A stretch of 64,000 nucleotides of DNA from Lachnospiraceae bacterium (GTDB lineage Bacteria; Bacillota; Clostridia; Lachnospirales; Lachnospiraceae). Location of the stretch: positions 45,057 through 109,056 of the forward strand of contig JAEEYF010000006.1 of the NCBI GenBank assembly GCA_016291655.1, written 5' to 3'. Shown here piece by piece: positions 34,690-44,419 of the stretch. A model generated the notes under the pieces. That model was not told the origin of the DNA, did not search any database, and saw only the letters and a list, made by a program, of their open reading frames with translations. A program made the translations under genes and the position numbers. The first letter of the stretch is position 1. Each line of letters opens with the position of its first letter.

Positions 34690-36357
34690 TTAGAACAAGC
34701 CTCTGATCTTACCGTCTATTACATCTATTCCTTCAGCGGCAGGCACTTTGGGAAGTCCGGGCATAGTCATCATCGTTCCGGTGATCGCAACCAGGAAACC
34801 TGCACCCGCGCTCATATATGCCTCGCGGATATTAACGGTAAAACCTGTGGGACGTCCCAGCTTCTTGGGATCGTCGGAAAGGGAATATTGATTCTTTGCA
34901 AGGCATACAGGGCATTTTCCGTAGCCCATGTCTTCTATCTTTTTGATCTCTTTTAAAGCTCCTGCGTCATAAGTAACATTCTCAGCGCCGTAGATCTCCT
35001 TGCAGACCTTTTCGATCTTTTGGCAAAGGGTGAGATCGTCTTCATAGAGAGGCTTGAAATTACTCTTTTTGTTCTCAAGAGTGTCAAGGATCCTCTCTGC
35101 AAGCGCGATACCGCCTTCTCCACCCTTTTCCCACACTTCGGAAAGCGCGAAATCGCAGTTTCTGTCGCGGCAGAATTTTTCAACAAAAGCAAGCTCTGCA
35201 TCAGTATCCGAAAGGAAACGGTTGAGAGTAACGATTACAGGAACATTGTATTTCTGAAGGTTCTCGATGTGCTTTTCAAGGTTTGCTATACCCTTCTTCA
35301 ACGCCTCAAGATTCTCTGTTCCGAGTTCTGTCTTTTCTACGCCTCCGTTGTACTTGATCGCACGGACAGTAGCCACAAGAACGACCGCATCGGGTTTAAG
35401 TCCCGCCATGCGGCATTTGATGTCAAAGAACTTCTCAGCGCCCAGATCTGCGCCGAAGCCTGCCTCGGTAATAACATAATCCGCCAGCTTCAATGCGGTC
35501 TTGGTAGCTCTGACGGAGTTGCATCCGTGAGCAATGTTTGCAAAAGGACCGCCATGTACGATTGCGGGCGTATGTTCAAGGGTCTGGATAAGGTTGGGTT
35601 GCATGGCATCCTTCAAAAGTGCAGCCATGGAGCCTACCGCGTTAAGATCGGCTGCCGTAACGGGGCTGCCGTCATATTTATATGCAACTATGATCCGGCC
35701 AAGTCTCTTTTTAAGGTCTTCCATATCATCTGAAAGACAAAGGATAGCCATGATCTCGGAAGCAACCGTGATTATGAAATGATCTTCTCTCACAACTCCG
35801 TCTGACTTCTTGCCGAGTCCGACGATGCAATTTCTCAGTGCTCTGTCGTTCATGTCTTCACAGCGCTTCCAAACCACCTGCTTCGGATCGATCCCCAGCT
35901 TATTGCCTTGGAAGATGTGGTTATCCAGCATTGCTGCAAGCAAGTTGTTTGCAGAAGTGATGGCATGAAAATCCCCTGTAAAATGGAGGTTAAGATCCTC
36001 CATGGGAACAACCTGGGCATATCCGCCGCCGGCTGCTCCTCCCTTAATGCCGAAGCAGGGTCCGAGAGAAGGCTCGCGAAGAGCTATAACCGCCTTTTTG
36101 TTAAGCCTTCCGAATGCTTCTCCTATGCCGACCGTAGTCGTTGTCTTTCCTTCTCCCGCCGGTGTGGGATTCACCGCCGTAACAAGCACCAGCTTGCCGT
36201 TGGGCTTGGAGGCAAGAGAATTGATAAGGTTTTCCGAAAGCTTTGCCTTGTATTTACCGTAGAGTTCAAGTTCATCGGTATCAAGGTCAAGTTTCTTTGC
36301 AACTTCGGTGATTGGAAGCATGGAAGCTTCCTGAGCGATCTGGATGTCGGATTTCAT
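34690..36357 (-). CDS. fhs: Formate-tetrahydrofolate ligase
   Basis: ATP-dependent synthesis of 10-formyl-tetrahydrofolate from formate and THF, in one-carbon metabolism; widespread in anaerobes. The P-loop-like motif [13 protein letters not shown] (about residues 65-77), the [19 protein letters not shown] stretch and the C-terminal [13 protein letters not shown] end ([19 protein letters not shown]) are family hallmarks. At 555 aa it is full length. It starts 29 bp after ftsK. Confidence 0.97.
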   Translation of the reverse strand: MKSDIQIAQEASMLPITEVAKKLDLDTDELELYGKYKAKLSENLINSLASKPNGKLVLVTAVNPTPAGEGKTTTTVGIGEAFGRLNKKAVIALREPSLGPCFGIKGGAAGGGYAQVVPMEDLNLHFTGDFHAITSANNLLAAMLDNHIFQGNKLGIDPKQVVWKRCEDMNDRALRNCIVGLGKKSDGVVREDHFIITVASEIMAILCLSDDMEDLKKRLGRIIVAYKYDGSPVTAADLNAVGSMAALLKDAMQPNLIQTLEHTPAIVHGGPFANIAHGCNSVRATKTALKLADYVITEAGFGADLGAEKFFDIKCRMAGLKPDAVVLVATVRAIKYNGGVEKTELGTENLEALKKGIANLEKHIENLQKYNVPVIVTLNRFLSDTDAELAFVEKFCRDRNCDFALSEVWEKGGEGGIALAERILDTLENKKSNFKPLYEDDLTLCQKIEKVCKEIYGAENVTYDAGALKEIKKIEDMGYGKCPVCLAKNQYSLSDDPKKLGRPTGFTVNIREAYMSAGAGFLVAITGTMMTMPGLPKVPAAEGIDVIDGKIRGLF

Positions 36358-36386
36358 AATGGTTTCCTTCCTACTGCGTTAATAAT

Positions 36387-39300
36387 TTATTGTTCGTTTT
36401 GGAGCATATTTTCGTAATCCGCAGAAGACATGAGAATCTGTCTCGGTTTGTTTCCGTCCTCCTCGGAAACCACTCCCGCGTCCGCCAGTTGATCCATGAT
36501 ACGGGCCGCTCTGTTGAAACCGATCTTGTAGGCTCTCTGAAGCATGCCTATGGAAGCCTTCTCTTTTTCAATGATCAGTCTTCCTGCATCCTCAAAGTAC
36601 TCATCCCGCCCGTCATCGTTCTGAGCGAGTCCTTTTCCTTCATTTGCCTTTCCGTCATCGTTTGAGCGGGCAATCTTATCATTTATGGCTTCATTGTAAA
36701 CCGCGGGATCGTTTTCCTTTGTGATGAACTCAACAACGGAATTTACCTCCTTGTCGGATACGAAACAACCTTGGATCCTCACCGGCTTCGACATGCCCGT
36801 GGGATAATAAAGCATATCACCCTTACCGAGAAGCTTTTCTGCTCCGACGTTATCAAGGATGGTTCTGGAATCCACTCCCGAAGAGACCGCAAATGCGATC
36901 CTCGAAGGAATGTTTGCTTTAATAAGACCTGTAATGACATTTACGGAAGGTCTCTGAGTAGCTATTATCAAATGCATGCCGCAGGCTCTTGCTTTTTGAG
37001 CAAGACGGCATATTGAATCTTCAACTTCGTTTGATGCAACCATCATGAGGTCTGCCAGCTCGTCGACAATGATGACCATCTGCGGAAGCAAAGGATAGTT
37101 TTCATCCACATTTCCTCTTTCCGCCTCCGCCTTGACTCTTTCGTTGTAGCCCTTAAGGTCTCTTACCGAGAGTTCGGCAAACTTCTTGTATCTTTCATCC
37201 ATTTCAACGCAAGCCCAGTTCAGAGCCGCAGCCGCCTTTTTGGGATCGGTGACTACAGGGATCAAAAGATGAGGGATTCCGTTATAAACGGATAATTCAA
37301 CCACTTTGGGGTCTATCATGATGAGTTTTACATCCTCGGGCTTAAACTCATAGAGAATGCTCATGATGATGGTGTTGATACATACCGATTTACCCGAACC
37401 TGTGGAGCCTGCGATCATGAGATGCGGCATCTTCGCTATATCACCGATGATATTTGCCCCGTCGATGCTCTTTCCGACAGTGAAGGGGATCTTTCCTCTC
37501 GCATTGGCAAATTCATCGCTCTCCACCAATTCACGAAGAGTGACCATTGTATTCTCGCGGTTCGGAACCTCTATGCCCACCGCTGCTTTTCCCGGAATGG
37601 GAGCTTCTATACGAATGTCTGCTGCTGCAAGATTAAGCTTTATGTCGTCCGCAAGATTGGTGATCCTTGAAACCTTGACACCAACCTCAGGCTGTATCTC
37701 ATATCTGGTAACGGAAGGTCCTCTTTGAACGTTGCTTATGGTAACCTTTACACCAAAGCTGTCAAGCGTTCTTTGCAGTTTTTCCGCCGTTTCCGCAAGT
37801 TCAGCGCTGTTGTCTTCATTTTCCCTGCGAACGGGAGCGTCCAACAATTCAATGGGCGGGAAAACATATTCCTTATGAACGGGTTCTTCCGCAACATCCT
37901 CGGTATCGTCAACGGGATCGAAGATGTGAGGGTCATAGCCGAGGGGATTCAGATTACTCTTGGGTTCTTCTTTAAACAGCGGTTCTTCAGAAATGTCTTC
38001 CGAAGTGTCTTCCGCGGCATAATCCTCAAACAAAGGCTCCTCATCAACGGGCGCTTCGTTCTTCTCTTCCTCACGGACAGGCTTCCTGTATTGCAAAGGC
38101 CTGTTTGCAGCCCCGCTTAATGCATAAGGAACGCTGTCCATGGTCTTTGCGATCTCCTCCTTGTCATAGGAGAATTCCTTATCTCTTAAAGAGGTTTCGG
38201 AGAAGCTCATTTCCTTCTTTGCTTCCTCTTCCTTCTCTTCTCTTTGTTCTCTTTCAAACCGATCGACAATATCCTCTTCGCCGTCCGTAACATATTCCCT
38301 GACTTCCGCACGAGGCTTGAAGATGCTGACGGCTATATTGTCATCATCGTTTTCTGCCTTGGGCTCCTTTTTACCGAAGAATTTCTTATTAAGCTCCTCT
38401 TCGTATATGCTTTCCGAACTCTTTTCCCCTTCGGTCGTCTGAGGGATCGAAGTGTCCGATGCTTCGGCGGGCACTTTGGAGAGTTCTTCGGCGAAAGCTT
38501 CCGTCCGCTCCGTGTTTTCCTCTTCGGGAATTGCAAAAGGCTTTGTCTCTGTGCTGCCTCCGAAGAAATTGGGCTTACCCTTCTTTTCTTTGCGCCCGAG
38601 CCAATGTTTTTTCTTAAGGCTTTCTTCGAATTCTCTTTCTTCGATCTCTTCCTGTGTTTCCTCAGGATAATCCACGGGAAGCTTCACTCCGCTGTCGGAA
38701 AGGCTGCGAAGCACCTCTTCCTCAGTATCGTATTCGGGATCTGCGGATCCCTCTGCCTCATGATTCCCGGGAAGCATGCTTTCGATGGAAGTTTTCTTGC
38801 TCTCAAGATACTCCTCCGCCTCTTCCGTAGTCAGATACTCATCGTAAAGTTCATTGATCTCTCTGCGTTTCTCCATTTTTCTGGCGTTACGTTCCTTAAC
38901 ACTGTCCGAGAATGCCTTAAGAAGAGCCCTTCCGCTTAAGAAAAACAGGCATATGATCGCCAGAGTCGCAAGGATGATACATGAACCGATAACGTCAAAC
39001 CAGCGGACCAGCATCTTGCATATCATGCCACCCAGCATACCTCCGCCTATCTTGTAGGTGCTGGAATAATCATAGAAATCCTTCGCTGTCATATCCTCCG
39101 AAAGTTTGCCGAAAGCAAGATGGAACAAAGCCGCCATAAAAACAAAGATCAAAAACGAGGCTATGGTTTTGAATATAAATCTTAAGCCTCTCTTTTTGTT
39201 AGCCACAAAAAAGCACACAAGCAATACCAAAAGGACCGGTACCGTGTAAGCAAGAAAACCGAAGAGTCCGAAAAGAACATTTTTTACATATTCTCCCGCA

Positions 39301-39554
39301 ATGCCGCTGAGCTTGAAATTGCTGAGTACAAGCAGGACCGCGATAGCTATGGTAACGATGATGGTAAGTTCATCCTTGATTGCCCTTCTTTCTTTGGCCC
39401 TCTCTTCTTTTTCGGCGGCTAATCTTGCCTGCTCCCTTTCCAAAGCGGCTTTCTCGGCTTTGGTCATTCTTTTTGCCTTTGGAGCATCCTTCTTTTTACT
39501 GTTTTTTTGATTGTTTTTTTCAGTTGTTGTCTTCTCTTTTGTATCCGACATCAT
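36387..39554 (-). CDS. ftsK: DNA translocase FtsK/SpoIIIE
   Basis: Membrane-anchored ATPase that moves chromosomal DNA through the division or sporulation septum. After a Lys-rich start (residues 1-60) come four hydrophobic segments (about 60-200). A long acidic linker (about 240-560) is low in complexity. The motor domain has Walker [10 protein letters not shown] (about residue 715) and Walker [13 protein letters not shown]. The C-terminal gamma winged helix ([20 protein letters not shown]) reads KOPS/SRS-type sites. The ATG at 39554 has AAAAGG 6 bases ahead. At 1055 aa the linker is longer than in Bacillus SpoIIIE. Confidence 0.95.
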   Translation of the reverse strand: MMSDTKEKTTTEKNNQKNSKKKDAPKAKRMTKAEKAALEREQARLAAEKEERAKERRAIKDELTIIVTIAIAVLLVLSNFKLSGIAGEYVKNVLFGLFGFLAYTVPVLLVLLVCFFVANKKRGLRFIFKTIASFLIFVFMAALFHLAFGKLSEDMTAKDFYDYSSTYKIGGGMLGGMICKMLVRWFDVIGSCIILATLAIICLFFLSGRALLKAFSDSVKERNARKMEKRREINELYDEYLTTEEAEEYLESKKTSIESMLPGNHEAEGSADPEYDTEEEVLRSLSDSGVKLPVDYPEETQEEIEEREFEESLKKKHWLGRKEKKGKPNFFGGSTETKPFAIPEEENTERTEAFAEELSKVPAEASDTSIPQTTEGEKSSESIYEEELNKKFFGKKEPKAENDDDNIAVSIFKPRAEVREYVTDGEEDIVDRFEREQREEKEEEAKKEMSFSETSLRDKEFSYDKEEIAKTMDSVPYALSGAANRPLQYRKPVREEEKNEAPVDEEPLFEDYAAEDTSEDISEEPLFKEEPKSNLNPLGYDPHIFDPVDDTEDVAEEPVHKEYVFPPIELLDAPVRRENEDNSAELAETAEKLQRTLDSFGVKVTISNVQRGPSVTRYEIQPEVGVKVSRITNLADDIKLNLAAADIRIEAPIPGKAAVGIEVPNRENTMVTLRELVESDEFANARGKIPFTVGKSIDGANIIGDIAKMPHLMIAGSTGSGKSVCINTIIMSILYEFKPEDVKLIMIDPKVVELSVYNGIPHLLIPVVTDPKKAAAALNWACVEMDERYKKFAELSVRDLKGYNERVKAEAERGNVDENYPLLPQMVIIVDELADLMMVASNEVEDSICRLAQKARACGMHLIIATQRPSVNVITGLIKANIPSRIAFAVSSGVDSRTILDNVGAEKLLGKGDMLYYPTGMSKPVRIQGCFVSDKEVNSVVEFITKENDPAVYNEAINDKIARSNDDGKANEGKGLAQNDDGRDEYFEDAGRLIIEKEKASIGMLQRAYKIGFNRAARIMDQLADAGVVSEEDGNKPRQILMSSADYENMLQNEQ

Positions 39555-39645
39555 TAATATCCTTTTCAATATCTGATAAATGATAACCCGTCAGCCCGTC
39601 ACCTCTATCCAAAAAGCGCTGACATCTTGTTATACAATTACTTCG

Positions 39646-39673
39646 ATTATACTATATCTTGATAAAAAATCAA
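39646..39673 (-). promoter_or_regulatory. Sigma-A promoter of ftsK
   Basis: Minus strand: TTGATT (39668-39673), 16-bp spacer, TATAAT (39646-39651). It lies immediately after the pnp terminator hairpin, giving a leader of about 85 nt before ftsK. It probably serves ftsK, fhs and the isomerase gene. Confidence 0.7.
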
Positions 39674-39675
39674 AT

Positions 39676-39705
39676 ATAAAATGAGGCTGTAATTATACAG
39701 CCTCA
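39676..39705 (-). terminator. Intrinsic terminator of pnp
   Basis: Minus strand: perfect 10-bp stem TGAGGCTGTA/TACAGCCTCA (39696-39705 with 39682-39691), loop TAAT, then a TTTTAT tract. It lies 46 bp after the pnp stop. Confidence 0.85.
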
Positions 39706-39750
39706 CTTATAAATAAATATACTTATCCGATTTTGGTATCGTAATACATT

Positions 39751-41838
39751 TTACTTAACATCCTTGATGGAGAAGCTTACTCTTCCCATCTTGTCCTTGC
39801 CGAGACAAACTGCCTTAACCTTATCGCCGAGAGTAAGAACATCCTCAACTCTGTCAATTCTTTCCTTGGCGATCTTTGAAATGTGAACCATTGCTTCCTT
39901 ACCGGGTGCAAACTCAAGGAAAGCACCGAATTCCTTAATGGAAACAACCTTTCCTTCAAGAACCTGACCTGCTTCGAAATCGGTAACGATGATGTTGATG
40001 ATACGGATCGCTTCGTTCATCTTCTCAAGGTCTGTACCGCAAACGGAAACAGCACCGTCATCCGTTATATCGATCTTAACGCCTGTCTGCTCAATGATCG
40101 CGTTGATGGTCTTTCCACGCTGTCCGACAACCTCACCGATCTTTGCGGGATCGATCTGGATCTGAATGATCTTGGGTGCATATTCGGAAACTTCGGGTCT
40201 GGGCTCTGAAATTGCCTTCTTCATGCAGTTTTCCATGATGTACATTCTTGCTTCACGGCAACGTGCGATAGCGCCTTCAACGATGGAACGGGTAAGTCCG
40301 TGGATCTTGATATCCATCTGGATAGCTGTGATACCTGCGTCTGTACCTGTAACCTTGAAGTCCATATCTCCGAAGAAATCCTCAAGTCCCTGAATATCGG
40401 TAAGAAGGATATAATCATCATCGGTCTCACCTGTTACGAGACCGCAGGAAATGCCTGCAACCATCTTCTTGATGGGTACGCCCGCAGCCATAAGGGACAT
40501 GCAGGAAGCACAGGTAGAAGCCATGGATGTGGAACCGTTTGATTCGAAGGTTTCGGATACGGTACGGATAGCATAAGGGAATTCCTCTTCCGAAGGAAGA
40601 ACGGGAATAAGAGCTCTTTCGGCAAGTGCTCCGTGACCGATCTCACGACGTCCGGGTCCTCTTGAAACCTTGGTCTCTCCAACTGAATAAGCAGGGAAAT
40701 TGTACTGATGCATATAGCGCTTGCAGGTCTCGTTTTCGTCAAGACCGTCAAGCTTCTGTGCTTCGGCAAGAGGTGCAAGTGTGGTAACATTGCAGATCTG
40801 TGTCTGGCCTCTGGTGAACATGGCAGAACCGTGAACTCTGGGAATAATGTCAACCTCGGCAGCCAAAGGACGGATCTGGGTGATCTCTCTTCCGTCGGGA
40901 CGCTTGTGATCCTTTAAGATCATCTTACGAACCGTCTTCTTCTCATACTGGTAAACCGCTTCATCGATAAGAGGAAGCCAATCTTCCTTGTCCGCAAATA
41001 CTTCCGCAAGCTTGTCCTTGAGGTTTCTGATCCTCTCCTCACGAACCTGCTTCTCGGGTGCAAACATAACCACTTCCATCTCAGCGGGAGGAACCTGTTC
41101 CTTGATTGCCGCAAAAAGCTCCTCGGGGATCGCACAGCTGGTATATTCATGCTTGGGCTTACCAACCTCGGCAACTATCTTGTCGATGAAAGCAATAACC
41201 TGCTTGTTAACTTCATCAGCCTTGTAGATGGCTTCGATCATCTTTGCTTCGGGGACTTCATTCGCTCCTGCTTCGATCATGATGACCTTGTCTCTTGTGG
41301 AGGCAACCGTCAGCTTAAGATCGGAAACAGCCGTCTGAGTCGAATTGGGATTAATAACAAATTCTCCGTTGATAAGGCCAACCTGTGTAGTTGCGCAAGG
41401 GCCGTCAAACGGAATATCGGAAATAGCTACCGCAATGGCTGAACCAAGCATAGCCGTAAGCTCGGGGCTGCACTCGGGATCAACCGACATTACCATATTA
41501 TTAAGTGTTACATCATTACGATAATCCTTAGGGAAAAGAGGTCTCATGGGACGGTCGATAACACGGCTTGTAAGGATCGCGTTCTCAGAAGGCTTTCCTT
41601 CACGTCTTGTAAATCCTCCGGGGATTTTTCCGACAGCATATAACTTCTCTTCATACTCTACAGAAAGAGGAAAGAAATCAATACCGTCTCTGGGTTTTTC
41701 CGATGCCGTAGCCGTTGAAAGCACGGTGGTATCGCCATAATGCATAAATGCTGCGCCGTTTGCCTGTGCGGCAACTCTACCGACGTCAACTGACAGAGTT
41801 CTTCCAGCAAGCTCCATTGTAAAAGTCTTGTAACTCAT
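39751..41838 (-). CDS. pnp: Polyribonucleotide nucleotidyltransferase (PNPase)
   Basis: Phosphorolytic 3'-5' exoribonuclease. Two RNase PH domains are separated by a helical domain; the second contains the ICDGLV-like region as ISCGLVTGETDDDYILLTD and the active motif (DMDFKVTGTDAGITAIQMDI). KH (IGEVVGQRGKTINAI) and S1 (GQVLEGKVVSIKEFGAFLEF) domains follow. At 695 aa it is full length. It is transcribed from its own promoter; rpsO, the usual upstream neighbour, is not present here. Confidence 0.97.
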   Translation of the reverse strand: MSYKTFTMELAGRTLSVDVGRVAAQANGAAFMHYGDTTVLSTATASEKPRDGIDFFPLSVEYEEKLYAVGKIPGGFTRREGKPSENAILTSRVIDRPMRPLFPKDYRNDVTLNNMVMSVDPECSPELTAMLGSAIAVAISDIPFDGPCATTQVGLINGEFVINPNSTQTAVSDLKLTVASTRDKVIMIEAGANEVPEAKMIEAIYKADEVNKQVIAFIDKIVAEVGKPKHEYTSCAIPEELFAAIKEQVPPAEMEVVMFAPEKQVREERIRNLKDKLAEVFADKEDWLPLIDEAVYQYEKKTVRKMILKDHKRPDGREITQIRPLAAEVDIIPRVHGSAMFTRGQTQICNVTTLAPLAEAQKLDGLDENETCKRYMHQYNFPAYSVGETKVSRGPGRREIGHGALAERALIPVLPSEEEFPYAIRTVSETFESNGSTSMASTCASCMSLMAAGVPIKKMVAGISCGLVTGETDDDYILLTDIQGLEDFFGDMDFKVTGTDAGITAIQMDIKIHGLTRSIVEGAIARCREARMYIMENCMKKAISEPRPEVSEYAPKIIQIQIDPAKIGEVVGQRGKTINAIIEQTGVKIDITDDGAVSVCGTDLEKMNEAIRIINIIVTDFEAGQVLEGKVVSIKEFGAFLEFAPGKEAMVHISKIAKERIDRVEDVLTLGDKVKAVCLGKDKMGRVSFSIKDVK

Positions 41839-41870
41839 TAATATTTTCTCCTTTTCGCATAATCTGTTTT

Positions 41871-41898
41871 ATTATACTACTGTCTCGGATAATTGCAA
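41871..41898 (-). promoter_or_regulatory. Sigma-A promoter of pnp
   Basis: Minus strand: TTGCAA (41893-41898), 16-bp spacer, TATAAT (41871-41876), about 33 bp before the pnp start, which has AGGAG 8-9 bases ahead. The leader is too short for the long RNase III hairpin known from enteric pnp. Confidence 0.75.
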
Positions 41899-41965
41899 GA
41901 AATTTTATGTAAATTTTTTTATGCGGTCCATAGCGCTTATTGTTAAGATGTATTACAGTTTTGAT

Positions 41966-42029
41966 ATGTTATTGTTTTTATATGTCAATGATCAGATATG
42001 CCACTGTTTATAAATGTTACTGTTCACAG
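41966..42029. repeat. 16-bp degenerate tandem repeat, four units
   Basis: Units start at 41966, 41982, 41998 and 42014, each exactly 16 bp, with ATG at positions 1-3, A at 6, TG at 8-9, T at 11 and A at 15 in all four. Examples are ATGTTATTGTTTTTAT and ATGTTACTGTTCACAG. A further ATG at 42030 keeps the phase. The fourth unit doubles as the left arm of the outer stem of the adjacent cloverleaf. There is no coding frame here. Confidence 0.72.
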
Positions 42030-42152
42030 ATGTGCCGATGATAAGCCGTTTTTTGAAAACATATTTTCAAAAAAACGGCTTGTTATCGGCATATTCTGCT
42101 TCGCAGAATACCATGGTCAAACTTTGTTTGACCATGGCGTGAACAGTAACAT
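42014..42152. repeat. Cloverleaf-forming palindromic element (possible MITE or structured RNA)
   Basis: A perfect 14-bp outer stem ATGTTACTGTTCAC/GTGAACAGTAACAT (42014-42027 with 42139-42152) encloses three hairpins packed end to end. H1 (42033-42091) is about 27 bp with a 4-nt loop and one bulge. H2 (42092-42110) is 8 bp with a TTC loop. H3 (42111-42137) is a perfect 12-bp stem CCATGGTCAAAC/GTTTGACCATGG with a TTT loop. It is foldable on either strand and lies between the LCP gene terminator and the pnp promoter. There is no open frame in it. Confidence 0.75.
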
Positions 42153-42164
42153 CCCCCCCTCCCA

Positions 42165-42199
42165 CAAAAAAAGCCTCAAAACCTTTCGGTCTTAAGGCT
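42165..42199 (-). terminator. Intrinsic terminator of the LCP gene operon
   Basis: Minus strand: 12-bp stem AGCCTTAAGACC/GGTTTTGAGGCT (two G-T pairs) closed by a GAAA tetraloop, followed by seven T. It starts 6 bp after the LCP stop codon and ends the long operon that begins near 54.2 kb. Confidence 0.9.
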
Positions 42200-42205
42200 C
42201 AATTT

Positions 42206-44398
42206 CTATTCTCTTGTTCCGTAAAGTATCTCGTGAAGCTTATATATGTTCTCTTCGTTCCATACAAGAACCCATTTGCCGGAGATCTTCTTTTCTTCAT
42301 ATTGTCCGCTGAACGGAACTCTGTAGGTTCCAAGGTCAAACATCTGCTTCTCGATGGCGATCTGCATGCAGTCTGCGGCGATCGTTTCAAGTCCCGCGGG
42401 ACAGGTCACAAATTTAAGGCAGTCCATAAGGGCTTTGAACAATGTCGTAATGTTTGCACTCTTGTATTTATTGAACACCTTACCCAATACGACTCTTTGA
42501 CGATAGGTTCTTCCGAAATCCGTTCCGAGTCCGTTGGAGGTTTCGATCTCACGTACACGACAATAACCCAGTGCCTGATTTCCTGTGAGTACCTGAGTTC
42601 CCTCAACAACATTTCTCTGAGACTTATCGGAAATGTAATTGGTACTGTTCAGGTAGTCGGCCTCGGCCTTTGTAAGGTCGATCTCAACACCGCCCACATA
42701 ATCGATGATGCTTTCAAAGCCTTCATAGTTAACGATAACATAGCCGTCGCATTCAAGACCGAAGTTCAGCTTTAAGGTCTCCATGAGAAGAGGTGCTCCT
42801 CCGAAGGCATAGGCTGCATTTAATCTGTCATCTTCCTCCTGACCGGGGATCTTGACATAGAGATCTCTCATGAGGGAAACCAGCTTTATCTCTCCTCCGT
42901 CCTTGTCAAAGGAGCCGATCATCATAGAATCGGATCTGCCGTTCAGCTGTTTGGCGTGGTTCTCGACACCTATAAGCAGAATGTTGATGACCGAATCATC
43001 TTTCTTGAACTGAGGTCCCGTATATTCTACAGGAGTAGGTTCGGGTGTAGGTGTAAGTACAGGTGTCTCATTCGGCGTTGAAGTTGTCGCGGGTGCAGCT
43101 GTAGCTTTAGGAGCCGGAGTGTCTGTAAGCTTTGCAACAGCATCTCCACCCGGAGTATTGACGGGCTCAATATCAACCGTATTTATCTTAGAGAATATGA
43201 TCCTTGCAATGATCCTGGAAGTAACCTTTTGTCCGGGTGTAGTACACGTAAGGAACAGCCCCAGGAAAATGATCACTCCGAATACAGCCGCAACAACCTT
43301 GGGCCATTTTCTCTTCTTTTTCTCAAGTTCAATATTCACAACCTGAGCAAGATGCTCGTCTATTTCATTGATCACAGCCTCCGGATTCTCGTTTTCGCTG
43401 ACTTCTTCATCTCCGAACAGATCAAGATCGGAAAGATCGATAACCGGAAGTTCTGCAATTTCCGCAGCTCTTTTATGACGTGCTTCTTTTTCTTCATCCG
43501 TTTCACCGATGAACATTCTGTCTTCAACGGCAAAGCGCATTTCCTTGATCTCTTCGCGTCTTTTTTCATCCGCCTCAGCCTTTACTGCAGCTTCGGCAGC
43601 CTGCTTTTCTTTTTCGGCAACATAATCCTCGATACTGTACTCTTCCTCGGGTGCTTCCTCTGCCGGCATTTCTTCTGTCGGCGTTTCTTCTGCCGGCGAC
43701 TCATCTGCGGGAGTCTCGTCCGCAGGTACTTCATCCGCAGGGATCTCCTCTTCGGGAATCTTCTCCTCAATGACCGCTTCGGGAGCCTCCGCCTTCATCT
43801 CGTCAGACTGATCTTCCCGGTTTTCGGCTTCTTCGTTAAAGCTTTCGACAAATTCGGATGCAATATCGGGCTTTTCATCTTCCTCATCATCATAAACGGG
43901 AGTTTCACCGTTTTGAGCTCCCACAGTTTCAAAACGATCCATAGCGCTTTTCGATCCGTTTTCGGAAAGAGATTCTATTATGGTAATGGCCTCTTCGTCA
44001 TCCGAAGACTCATCACTCTTTTTAATGTTGTCTTTTTCTTTCTTTTTGTTTTTAAGGTTCTTTAACTTGGAAACAGCAGCGCCGACGGAAGCGGCAAGCT
44101 TTGTGAAGAAATTGGATTCCGAAACGACCCATTCCTCTTCATCCTTATCATCCTCGGACTTTTTGCTCTTGTTTTCCCCGGATGCGATGTTTTTCACCAT
44201 TTCGCTGACTGCAAAAGATTCCTCGGGATCCTCCGCATCAAAAAGGTCCTCGTCTGTTTCATCCGAGGCTTCCTCTAAGTCATAAGCATCGATCTCTTCC
44301 GTAAGATCCGCTTCTTCCGTAGTGTCCGTATTTTCATTGATCTCTTCGTCGTTGAATATATTCTCGTCTTTAATTTTGTTGTCTACAAAGGAATCCAT
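42206..44398 (-). CDS. LytR-CpsA-Psr (LCP) family wall-polymer ligase with long acidic N-terminus
   Basis: LCP enzymes attach teichoic acid or capsule polymers to peptidoglycan outside the membrane. Here the cytoplasmic N-terminus is about 365 residues, strongly acidic, with imperfect PADE/PAEE repeats near 215-250 and a basic patch around 100-125. One transmembrane helix follows (about 368-386), then a Thr/Pro linker (about 420-460). The LCP domain (about 470-690) has DSMMIGSFD, LVSLMRDLYVKIPG, LNAAYAFGG and the RVREIETSNGLGTDFGRTYR catalytic arginines. Typical LCP proteins are 300-500 aa, so this N-terminus is unusual. Confidence 0.92.
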   Translation of the reverse strand: MDSFVDNKIKDENIFNDEEINENTDTTEEADLTEEIDAYDLEEASDETDEDLFDAEDPEESFAVSEMVKNIASGENKSKKSEDDKDEEEWVVSESNFFTKLAASVGAAVSKLKNLKNKKKEKDNIKKSDESSDDEEAITIIESLSENGSKSAMDRFETVGAQNGETPVYDDEEDEKPDIASEFVESFNEEAENREDQSDEMKAEAPEAVIEEKIPEEEIPADEVPADETPADESPAEETPTEEMPAEEAPEEEYSIEDYVAEKEKQAAEAAVKAEADEKRREEIKEMRFAVEDRMFIGETDEEKEARHKRAAEIAELPVIDLSDLDLFGDEEVSENENPEAVINEIDEHLAQVVNIELEKKKRKWPKVVAAVFGVIIFLGLFLTCTTPGQKVTSRIIARIIFSKINTVDIEPVNTPGGDAVAKLTDTPAPKATAAPATTSTPNETPVLTPTPEPTPVEYTGPQFKKDDSVINILLIGVENHAKQLNGRSDSMMIGSFDKDGGEIKLVSLMRDLYVKIPGQEEDDRLNAAYAFGGAPLLMETLKLNFGLECDGYVIVNYEGFESIIDYVGGVEIDLTKAEADYLNSTNYISDKSQRNVVEGTQVLTGNQALGYCRVREIETSNGLGTDFGRTYRQRVVLGKVFNKYKSANITTLFKALMDCLKFVTCPAGLETIAADCMQIAIEKQMFDLGTYRVPFSGQYEEKKISGKWVLVWNEENIYKLHEILYGTRE

Positions 44399-44419
44399 TG
44401 ATCCTATCTCCGCATAAAT

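Noticed and set aside
41966..42029. CRISPR array
   Set aside because: The 16-bp units are directly adjacent with no spacers and no cas genes are present.
43229..44065. Open frame of 278 codons on the plus strand rich in Phe/Leu
   Set aside because: It mirrors the Glu/Lys-rich N-terminus of the LCP protein; composition follows from the complement of GAA/GAG codons.
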